Shown here one piece after another: positions 54,638 through 61,443 of a stretch of 64,000 nucleotides of DNA (position 1 is the first letter of the stretch; the number at the start of each line of letters is the position of its first letter). The stretch spans positions 62,001 through 126,000 of the forward strand of contig JANQNY010000082.1 in assembly GCA_028279345.1 (NCBI GenBank), read 5' to 3'. Position numbers and translations under genes: made by a program. The DNA is from Geminicoccaceae bacterium. GTDB lineage: Bacteria > Pseudomonadota > Alphaproteobacteria > Geminicoccales > Geminicoccaceae. The notes beneath the pieces are model-generated. The model ran no database searches and was not told the origin of the DNA. It was given only the letters and a program-made list of their open reading frames with translations.

Positions 54638-55465
54638 ATGCCCACGACGCCTGCGAAGCTGAACCTCCGACTGCCCGAGTTGCCGGCGTGGGTGCGGAAT
54701 GAGTTCGAGGCGCCGACGCTGCCGACGGCCATCGTCTTCGTGCACGGCTATCTGGCGCCGGTGCCCGAGGCCTACTGGCTCGGCTCGGTGAAGCTGATGC
54801 ACGATCTCCGCCGTCGCGGCATCGACCTCGAGGTGGTGCGAGCGCCGGTCACCGGTACGATCGCCGAGCGCGCGCAGCGGACGGCGGCGGCGCTGGAAGC
54901 GAGCCGGGCCGAGCGCATTGTCGTCGTGGGCCATTCGATGGGGGGGCTCGATGCGCGCTACGCCATTCGTCACCATGATCCGGCCCGGCGGGTGACCGAT
55001 CTCGTCACGCTCGGGACGCCGCACCGCGGCACGCTGATCGCAGACCTGTTTCACCGGCTCCAGCCGCGCATGCCTGCGGCTCTTCGGCGGATCGACCGTG
55101 GCGGTCTCGAGGACCTCACCCGTTCCGCGGCCCGCCGCTTCAACGAGCTGGTCCCCGACCGCTCCGACGTCCGGTATCACGCCATCTGCGGGCGCGTGTC
55201 GCCGTCGGCCGTGCCGCTTCCGCTGCGCAGCTTCAGCCGCCGGCTGCAGAGCCACGAGGGTGACAATGACAGCCTCGTCTCGGTGCGCTCGGCGCGTTGG
55301 GGTGCGACCACCGTCGTCGACGACGCCGACCACTGGGCGCTCATCGGGCTCGAATGGATGTCCGGCACGGACCTTCGCCATCGCTTCGCCCGCCTCGGCA
55401 GCGGCCAGCGCCCGCTCTCTCTGCTCCGCCGCCAGCTCAAGACGATCCTCGAGCGGGCGCCCTGA
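54638..55465 (+). CDS. Lipase/esterase of the alpha/beta hydrolase fold
   Basis: A 275-residue hydrolase with the oxyanion region IVFVHGYLAPVPEAYWLGS, the nucleophile elbow VVVGHSMGGLDARYAIRHHD (Ser near 103), and then TLGTPHRGTLIADLF, a lipase-type pattern. The likely acid/base residues follow in HEGDNDSLVSVRSARWG and DDADHWALIGLEWM. No signal peptide is seen. It starts 15 bases after the transglycosylase stop, so it is probably cotranscribed. Acts on carboxylic esters; the natural substrate is unknown. Confidence 0.87.
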   Translation: MPTTPAKLNLRLPELPAWVRNEFEAPTLPTAIVFVHGYLAPVPEAYWLGSVKLMHDLRRRGIDLEVVRAPVTGTIAERAQRTAAALEASRAERIVVVGHSMGGLDARYAIRHHDPARRVTDLVTLGTPHRGTLIADLFHRLQPRMPAALRRIDRGGLEDLTRSAARRFNELVPDRSDVRYHAICGRVSPSAVPLPLRSFSRRLQSHEGDNDSLVSVRSARWGATTVVDDADHWALIGLEWMSGTDLRHRFARLGSGQRPLSLLRRQLKTILERAP

Positions 55466-55559
55466 GCTGCCGCGTCGCACACGGTCGCATTCGGATGACG
55501 CACCACGGCGTCGTGATGCACGAGGCCTCGCAGTGGCGGGCGATCTTCGGTGCTTCATC

Positions 55560-56318
55560 CTATGCAGTTTGCAAGCATAGCGACGCGCCGTCGGGATCGC
55601 GCAGGAGTGCAGAATACTGTTGTGCGGACTCCGAAGGTACGTTGCTGAAAGATATTGCTCCGAGCTCTTCGGCGTCACGCAGCGCGGTCTCCGCGTGATG
55701 CACTCTGAGGCTCGGTATCCAAATCGCCTGTTCGCCGTTCGGGGGTTTGGCAGACAGGTGCACGGCCACGTCTTCGCCTGAAGGTCCGACTACAGCAGCG
55801 GCCCCGAGCGGTTCCAACCCAAGCGAGGCCAGCTTCCAGTTGAACAACTGCGCATAGAACGCCTCGGGGAAGGTCGTTGCATCTGACAGATAGACCTCAA
55901 CACCGAACTGTCGTTGAGGCGCCGGAAAGTTGTGACGTGACAGAGATGTGCCGACGAGCGCCCCGAGAGGATCACGCAAGAGTGCATTGCGTCCCACGCC
56001 GGGGACCTCGAACGGTTGGCGGACGATTGTCCCCCCGAGCTTTGCTGCGTGAGCGGCGGTCGCGTCCACATCATGCACTTCGACGTAGGCGACCCACCCG
56101 CGCCTCAACTCTGGTGGTACTTCCACGAAGCCCGCGCCTGCTTCATCACCCGAAAGCGCGAGTACGAAGTCTTGCTCGCCACCGCCCCAGGCAAAGTCGG
56201 TCGCGCGCTCAGTTTTGTAGTTCCAGCCCGCGACACGTTTGTAGAACGCCATCGCGCGTTGCCTGTCGGTGGTAAAGAGGTCGTGCCAGACGATCCGGCC
56301 CGCTTTATCGACCGTCAT
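55560..56318 (-). CDS. VOC (glyoxalase-like) family protein
   Basis: A 252-residue protein with two vicinal-oxygen-chelate halves. The first reads RIVWHDLFTTDRQRAMAFYK with YVEVHDVDATAAHAAKLGGT and NALLRDPLGALVGTSL; the second has FGVEVYLSDATTFPEAFYAQ, HHAETALRDAEELG and LLRDPDGASLCLQT. Such pairs occur in glyoxalases, dioxygenases and resistance proteins. Its ATG overlaps the rsgA stop (ATGA), suggesting cotranslation. Codon use is less GC-biased than in most neighbours, hinting at transfer. Function is not assigned. Confidence 0.85.
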   Translation of the reverse strand: MTVDKAGRIVWHDLFTTDRQRAMAFYKRVAGWNYKTERATDFAWGGGEQDFVLALSGDEAGAGFVEVPPELRRGWVAYVEVHDVDATAAHAAKLGGTIVRQPFEVPGVGRNALLRDPLGALVGTSLSRHNFPAPQRQFGVEVYLSDATTFPEAFYAQLFNWKLASLGLEPLGAAAVVGPSGEDVAVHLSAKPPNGEQAIWIPSLRVHHAETALRDAEELGAISFSNVPSESAQQYSALLRDPDGASLCLQTA

Positions 56319-57406
56319 CGTCCCATTCCTTTGTGGTCTTTTGCCTTTTTGATCTGGCGAACCATCTTGCCAAATGCCTTGTCCTTGGTCCTGCGCTCAG
56401 CGAGGCTGGCCGAATTGAAGGCCTCTTCCGCCTTGAGTTTACGCCATCGGCCAAGCCTCGCTTCTTCGACATCACCGCGCTCGATGGCTCTCAGAACGGC
56501 ACATCCCGGTTCCGCCATGTGCCGGCAATTGTTGAACCGGCACTGGGTCGAGAGATCGTGAAGGTCGGCGAACACATCATCGATGCCAGCCGCTGCATCG
56601 GCCAATTGCAACTCGCGCATCCCCGGTGTGTCCAAGACCAGATAGCCGCCAGGCATGAAATGTAGTTGCCGCCGGGTGGTCGTATGACGACCTTTGGCGT
56701 CGTCTTCACGGATGGGCTGCGTTTCGATCGACTTACTCCCAGCCAGCGCGTTGGTCAGGGTCGATTTGCCGACGCCGGACGATCCTAGAAACGCGACGGT
56801 CTTGCTCGGTTTACACCAGTCCGCCAGCTTCTCCGCCGGCTCGTCGCCTCGTGCATCAAGGCTGACGACGGAAACCAGTTCCGAAATCGCGCGAGCCGCA
56901 TCGACATAGCTTTGAATGCCAGAGACCAGATCGGCCTTCGTCAAGACGATGACCGGTGTGATGTCGGCCTCGAACGCTAAAGCGACGTAGCGCTCAAGGC
57001 GAGCAATGTTGAAATCCTGATTGCAGGACGACACGACGAAGACCGTGTCGATGTTGGCCGCGATCAGCTGCACGTGTCGATCCGTCCCCGGAGCACGGCG
57101 TTTTAGAAGGCTCTTTCGTTCCAGGACCCGGCTTGATCGTGGGTGGTCGCGATCAAGCAGCACCCAGTCGCCAACGGTCGTCTCCTGCAGGGGCGGGATC
57201 GTCTCGTCGAAGCCATCGCCGATGACATGAAGCGTGTTGCGATGCACCTCGACAATGCGGACAGGTGGCGTCTCGGCTAGTTCGTCAACGCTGATCTGTT
57301 GCGCGAAGTAGGGATGCCAACCGAGCGCCTCGAGTGGCGACGACCCTCTTTCTGATCCGTCGTCTTTCATCTTGCGCGAAAGGAACGCGGAATAGTCCCG
57401 TGTCAT
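56315..57406 (-). CDS. rsgA: Ribosome small-subunit GTPase RsgA
   Basis: Circularly permuted GTPase that assists late 30S maturation. The 363-residue protein has an OB-fold N-terminus, G4 (TKAD at 156-159) before G1 (GSSGVGKS at 208-215), G3 DTPGMREL, and a C-terminal zinc site CRFNNCRHMAEPGCAVLRAI. Order and length fit RsgA. Its base composition is visibly lower in GC than genome average here, and it is coupled to the VOC gene by ATGA. It could be an acquired second copy; whether another rsgA exists cannot be seen. Confidence 0.9.
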   Translation of the reverse strand: MTRDYSAFLSRKMKDDGSERGSSPLEALGWHPYFAQQISVDELAETPPVRIVEVHRNTLHVIGDGFDETIPPLQETTVGDWVLLDRDHPRSSRVLERKSLLKRRAPGTDRHVQLIAANIDTVFVVSSCNQDFNIARLERYVALAFEADITPVIVLTKADLVSGIQSYVDAARAISELVSVVSLDARGDEPAEKLADWCKPSKTVAFLGSSGVGKSTLTNALAGSKSIETQPIREDDAKGRHTTTRRQLHFMPGGYLVLDTPGMRELQLADAAAGIDDVFADLHDLSTQCRFNNCRHMAEPGCAVLRAIERGDVEEARLGRWRKLKAEEAFNSASLAERRTKDKAFGKMVRQIKKAKDHKGMGR

Positions 57407-57794
57407 TTTAGATTGACTCTCATGTCTTGACCAAGAGCAAGGCTCAGGTCTGAAGTGTCAGCACTATCTGAGTTTGCAGCTCAACAAATCCGCCAAGGAT
57501 GCCTTGGTGGTGTATCTCAATCGTTGAGCTTGCATCGGGAGGACTGTTCCTCCCCACTTCACCGGGACATGAAGTCTCCACTGCAGAAGCTGCCAACATA
57601 GTTCATGTTGCGGCATTCTTCAAGCCGTCTCAAAGAAACTGAGCACAAACCAACGCGCCGGTGCATGGCTCAGTATTGACGTCGACTTTGGGCGTAAAGC
57701 AGGCTACGGGGCCGTGCCACACGACGGTCGCCAAAGGTCGCGAGCGCCACACCGCTGCGGCGATGCACCTGCACCGTCGGAATGCGGTGGCGCA
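57407..57794. other. Gene-poor stretch of 388 bases between rsgA and the phosphatase gene
   Basis: No credible gene on either strand. It is less GC-rich than its surroundings and contains several short interrupted frames. The first ~60 bases hold the rsgA leader on the minus strand. Short inverted repeats such as CCAAGGATGCCTTGG (57493-57507) and GGGAGGACTGTTCCTCCC (57538-57555) are present. It could be the scar of a lost gene. Confidence 0.4.
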
Positions 57795-58391
57795 CTAAAG
57801 GCCCAGTACCTCGTGGGCGCGGTCGCCGCCTCTAAGCAGTTCGGCGAGATCCGGATGCGTGGTGGCGACCCAGCGCTGGTGCTTGCGCAACGCCGTCAAG
57901 AGGGCGCCCTTTCGCGCCAGCATGTCGTCGGCGATCTGCACCATGCGGCTGTTGGGCCAGCTACGTGGTCGGACCCGCCTGAGCACCGCGAACGCCTCCG
58001 CCTCGCTGCCGGGATTGTCTTTGGCCAGCAACATCGCGGCGGCAGCGGTCGAACGCGAGACGCCGGCATGGCAATGGATCAGCACGTGCTGCGCCGCTTC
58101 GTCGGCGAGCTTGTGGGACCAAGCGAGGATGTCGGTGACATGGGCTTCGTCCGGCACGACGGCGCCCGGGTACTCGGTGAGTACGTCGTCGAAGCGGCGC
58201 ACGAGACGACGATGCGGGTGGTAGCTATCGAAGACGATCGGATCTGGCCATTCCGGGTCGAGGATCGACAGGACATGTGTGACGTCGCCGTCGCGGTGCA
58301 GGTGCAGCTCGTTGAGGCCACAGATCGTCATGCGGTAGGGAACCAGTGGCTTGGTCGCCGGCATCTGCTCATCGCCGTCCGCAGATTTCAT
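57795..58391 (-). CDS. Protein tyrosine phosphatase-like protein
   Basis: A 198-residue dual-specificity-type phosphatase. The P-loop HCHAGVSRST near residue 120 is the classic CX5R signature; an Asp-containing loop (LDPEWPDPIVFDSYHP) precedes it, and WSHKLADEAAQHVLIHC leads in. The C-terminal helix region RVRPRSWPNSRMVQIADDML is shared by many bacterial tyrosine phosphatase-like proteins. The ATG at 58391 is preceded by CGGAGCGG; an ATG at 58364 is possible, and the longer frame to 58583 is unlikely. The physiological substrate is unknown. Bases 58392-58579 are without a gene. Confidence 0.82.
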   Translation of the reverse strand: MKSADGDEQMPATKPLVPYRMTICGLNELHLHRDGDVTHVLSILDPEWPDPIVFDSYHPHRRLVRRFDDVLTEYPGAVVPDEAHVTDILAWSHKLADEAAQHVLIHCHAGVSRSTAAAAMLLAKDNPGSEAEAFAVLRRVRPRSWPNSRMVQIADDMLARKGALLTALRKHQRWVATTHPDLAELLRGGDRAHEVLGL

Positions 58392-58579
58392 TGCTGTGCG
58401 ATCCGCTCCGTTATTGGGTGAAAGACAAGCGCGCGAGGCGGGACTGGGCTCTTCGGCAGCGTCCGCTGTCACTAGGATCCACGCCGACAAATCCAGAATG
58501 AGGTCAGTAGGCTTTCTGACGTCGCCAGCTTGAGTTGTCACCGTGGCGACAGGGTTGCGAACGCGGCCGCGCGCTTTGT

Positions 58580-58834
58580 TCACTGATCAGTAGCTGCAAC
58601 AGGTTGTCCATTCGTGACAACGACCTGGTTCGCGCCTGATGGCCAGGTCCGCTGGCGGCTGTCGAAGGCGACTTGGCCGTCGCCCAAACCTACTGGTGGC
58701 GGCGGCGCCGCTGCTGATCCGACGATGGCTTGGCGCCCGACAAGCAGCACATCTTGCCGCGCGATACCGAATTGGAGCGCGGGTTGCACCTTGCATCCGC
58801 TGCCTCGAAGGTACCCAACGGCGACCGTGCTCAT
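58580..58834 (-). CDS. Putative small protein overlapping the exported-protein gene
   Basis: An 84-codon frame starting at an ATG that overlaps the stop of the upstream exported-protein gene by four bases (ATGA), the usual sign of coupling. The product (MSTVAVGYLRGSGCKVQPAL, later QVVVTNGQPVAATDQ) has balanced composition, unlike the Arg-rich shadow frames around it. Codon bias is only moderate toward the end and no ribosome binding site is obvious. It may be real or a decayed fragment. I do not recognise it. Confidence 0.3.
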   Translation of the reverse strand: MSTVAVGYLRGSGCKVQPALQFGIARQDVLLVGRQAIVGSAAAPPPPVGLGDGQVAFDSRQRTWPSGANQVVVTNGQPVAATDQ

Positions 58835-59409
58835 CCGGCGGGAGGGGCGAATGCCGCCTCGAGCAGGCGTCGAGTGGCCGCAACGGCCGCCGGGCCCCCA
58901 TCCACCAGGACGACACCGCTGGCCTCGGCCGCGTCGTAGTCCAGCGCACCGCGCAGCATCACGTCGACGACGCGCGCGGACATGTGCACGCGCGCCTCTT
59001 CGGCACGCGGCAGCACGGGACGCAAGCCCTTGAGGTGGAGACGCGTGGTCGCGTCCTCCAGCTCGAAGCGGCTCCACACATGATCATCCACGAACAGCAC
59101 AGCGAAGCTGGCAGGTGTGCCCGGTGGGCGTGTGGTGGTGTGCACGCGCGCCTGTAGTGCGCGCAGCACATCCATTGCGCGCCGCTGGCGCACGCTTACG
59201 GGATCACCGTTGCGGCCGCGCTGCCAGCTCGGTTCGGGCAGACGGCCGGTTCGGCTTTCGCGGATCTCGGCGACCATCGGCTCGCGCGCGGCAGGCCATT
59301 TCTGCAGGAGCGACAAGGTGACGCTCATACTGCCGCAGGCCAACGCCCGGTCGCCAGCGAACGGTGTGGCAACGGCCAGCACGATCAGCACGGCACGCCA
59401 GAATCGCAC
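58831..59409 (-). CDS. Exported protein of unknown function
   Basis: A 192-residue protein with a signal peptide (MRFWRAVLIVLAVATPFAGD, cleavage near ALA-C, with a Cys right after, so possibly a lipoprotein, though the lipobox ALAC is imperfect). The mature part includes RQRRAMDVLRALQARVHTTT, FAVLFVDDHVWSRFELEDAT and SGVVLVDGGPAAVAATRRLL, suggesting an alpha/beta domain. Composition and codon use look genuinely coding. The family is not recognised. A small frame overlaps its 3' end. Confidence 0.6.
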   Translation of the reverse strand: MRFWRAVLIVLAVATPFAGDRALACGSMSVTLSLLQKWPAAREPMVAEIRESRTGRLPEPSWQRGRNGDPVSVRQRRAMDVLRALQARVHTTTRPPGTPASFAVLFVDDHVWSRFELEDATTRLHLKGLRPVLPRAEEARVHMSARVVDVMLRGALDYDAAEASGVVLVDGGPAAVAATRRLLEAAFAPPAG

Positions 59410-59488
59410 GGCAGCGCTTTCGGTTTCGATCGGGCTTTTACGATGCGCGTGTTGCCACCGGCAATCAATGGGCCTGGGGGCGTGTCGG

Positions 59489-59677
59489 TCACCCTTGACC
59501 GAGAGTGGCGAAGCACTCCTTGGTCGGCCTTGCGTCCTGGGACGAGTTGGGGGCGACGTTCAGACGTTCGTTCAAGACATGCTGATGGCGCCGGTCAGTC
59601 AGGAATCGTTCAGCCAACCGCTGATAGTTTTGAGCCATCACGATGTCGGGGCGGGTAGCTCCGGACCCAGCCGACAT
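59489..59677 (-). pseudogene. Possible fragment related to DUF4167 proteins
   Basis: A 62-codon frame includes DIVMAQNYQRLAERFLTDRR, which resembles the DRVMAENYLQHAEHY segment of DUF4167 proteins, known in alphaproteobacteria. Flanking residues lack the family's basic N-terminal region, and the rest is unrecognised. The match is short and comes from memory, so a chance frame is quite possible. Confidence 0.2.
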
Positions 59678-59701
59678 CGCCTCAAGGCCGCCTCACTTTA
59701 T

Positions 59702-59747
59702 GGCCTGCCACGCACCACGAGGAGCCACCCGTGGTGCGTGGCAGGCC
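59702..59747. repeat. Perfect 17-bp inverted repeat upstream of hemA
   Basis: GGCCTGCCACGCACCAC and its exact complement GTGGTGCGTGGCAGGCC are separated by 12 bases (GAGGAGCCACCC). No U-run follows. It lies 340 bases before hemA in a divergent gap, where a terminator is not expected, so it may be a mobile palindrome or an RNA structure. Confidence 0.6.
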
Positions 59748-60086
59748 CCCCGCTCCGCAAAGCGCGATGATCGGCGATTTACGCAGGACGCTGCAGCACT
59801 TCTTTCTAGTCCAACTAAAGTTTGTCGGTTTCCACGTCGGGTGCAGCCGAACGCCGCGTGGACACGTCCGACACGCGCACTCTCTTTTCAGTCGATGAAC
59901 TGTGCGCGGCCATCGCCGGTGTGTCAGGTTTGCTTTATGGGTCACATGTCTAAGTTGCTTGACAGTTCGGCCGGGGCTTAAGTGCGTTCGAGGGTTCGGT
60001 GGCCAAGCCGACTTCGGCGCGCCTCCCAGCGACGCCTGAAGGCTTCTGCGATCGACCTGTCGGTGGGTGGCTAGGGAGAGACGGTC

Positions 60087-61331
60087 ATGCGCTATGAGAG
60101 CGTGTTCGAGGATGCGGTCGCCAAGGTGCGCCGCGAGGGGCGGTACCGTGTGTTTGCGGACCTCGAACGCCAGGCCGGGCGCTTTCCTTGGGCGCGCAAT
60201 CACAGCGAGGAAGGCCCGCCCGAGGTCGTCGTCTGGTGCTCCAACGACTATCTCGGCATGGGCCAGAACGCCGTCACCCGTGAGGCCGCGTGCGACGCCG
60301 TCGAACGTCTGGGCACCGGTGCCGGCGGAACGCGCAACATCTCCGGCACGACCCATCTCCACGTCGTGCTCGAGCGCGAGCTCGCCGACCTGCACGGCAA
60401 GGAGGCGGCACTCGTCTTCACGTCCGGCTATGTCTCCAACGACGCGACGATCTCCACCGTCGCCCAGCTCCTGCCCGACTGTGTGATCCTTTCGGACGAG
60501 ATGAACCACGCGTCGATGATTGCGGGCATTCGCGGCGGCCGCTGTCCCAAGCTCATCTTCCGCCACAACGACCTCGACCATCTGGAAGAGCTGCTCAAGG
60601 GCCTGCCTTACGAGCGCGCCAAGCTCATCGCCTTCGAGAGCGTCTACTCGATGGACGGCGACTTCGGCGAGATCGAGGCGATCTGCGATCTTGCCGACAA
60701 GTACAACGCCATGACCTACCTCGACGAGGTGCACGCCGTCGGCATGTACGGCCCGCGCGGTGGTGGTGTCGCCGAGGCACGTGGCTTGATGGATCGGGTC
60801 ACGATCATCCAGGGCACGCTCGCCAAGGCCTATGGTTGCATGGGCGGTTACATCGCCGCCTCGGCGGCAGTCGTCGATGCGGTGCGGTCGATCGCGCCGG
60901 GGTTCATCTTCACGACCTCGCTGGCCCCCGCGGTGGTGGGTGCCGCCACCGCGAGCGTCCGGCACCTCAAGGCGAGCAACGTCGAGCGGACGCGCCACCA
61001 GGAGCGTGCCGCCACGGTGAAGCGGCGGCTGCGCGAGGTGGGCCTCCCGGTCATGAACTCGCCCTCGCACATCGTCCCTGTGCTGGTCGGCGATCCCGTG
61101 CGCTGCAAGCAGGTCACCGACCGGCTGTTCGAGAAGCACGGCATCTACATCCAGCCGATCAACTACCCCACGGTGCCACGCGGCACCGAGCGGCTGCGCA
61201 TCACGCCAACGCCGTTGCACGATGATCATGTGGTCGACCGGCTGGTCGATGCGTTGGTCGATGTCTGGCACGAGATGGGCCTCGACGTGGACCGACCGCA
61301 GCTTGAGACGGCATTGGCCGCCGCGTCCTAA
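60087..61331 (+). CDS. hemA: 5-Aminolevulinate synthase
   Basis: PLP enzyme condensing glycine and succinyl-CoA to 5-aminolevulinate, the first step of haem synthesis by the C4 pathway found in alphaproteobacteria. The 414-residue protein begins [20 protein letters not shown] and has [50 protein letters not shown] and [20 protein letters not shown]. The PLP lysine is Lys247 in [21 protein letters not shown] lies just upstream of the ATG. It is convergent with the large unknown gene, with a hairpin between. Confidence 0.97.
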   Translation: MRYESVFEDAVAKVRREGRYRVFADLERQAGRFPWARNHSEEGPPEVVVWCSNDYLGMGQNAVTREAACDAVERLGTGAGGTRNISGTTHLHVVLERELADLHGKEAALVFTSGYVSNDATISTVAQLLPDCVILSDEMNHASMIAGIRGGRCPKLIFRHNDLDHLEELLKGLPYERAKLIAFESVYSMDGDFGEIEAICDLADKYNAMTYLDEVHAVGMYGPRGGGVAEARGLMDRVTIIQGTLAKAYGCMGGYIAASAAVVDAVRSIAPGFIFTTSLAPAVVGAATASVRHLKASNVERTRHQERAATVKRRLREVGLPVMNSPSHIVPVLVGDPVRCKQVTDRLFEKHGIYIQPINYPTVPRGTERLRITPTPLHDDHVVDRLVDALVDVWHEMGLDVDRPQLETALAAAS

Positions 61332-61340
61332 AACGCGGTC

Positions 61341-61381
61341 GCCGGCGGCGGGTGAAGCACCGAACGCCACCCGCCGTCGGC
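61341..61381. terminator. Hairpin between convergent hemA and the large gene
   Basis: GCCGGCGGCGGGTG pairs with CACCCGCCGTCGGC (14 bp, one G-U pair) across a 13-base loop, ten bases after the hemA stop. It suits a bidirectional terminator, though no U-run follows. Confidence 0.6.
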
Positions 61382-61443
61382 GTAGGGCCAGCGGCCGCAC
61401 GCCGTACCGCGGCGTCCTCCTCGTACCTTTGAACTTCCGGCGC

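Larger units (their letters stand above)
59410..60086. other. Long intergenic region upstream of hemA
   Basis: About 680 bases lie between the divergent exported-protein gene and hemA with no convincing complete gene. They hold a perfect 17-bp hairpin (59702-59747), a possible protein fragment (59489-59677, minus), and TTGACA at 59960-59965 about 120 bases before hemA, with no convincing -10 at the normal distance. It is unusually long for this compact genome. Confidence 0.5.

Noticed and set aside
59682-61400. 572-codon frame opposite hemA
   Set aside because: Antisense shadow of hemA with unbalanced His/Arg/Asp composition.
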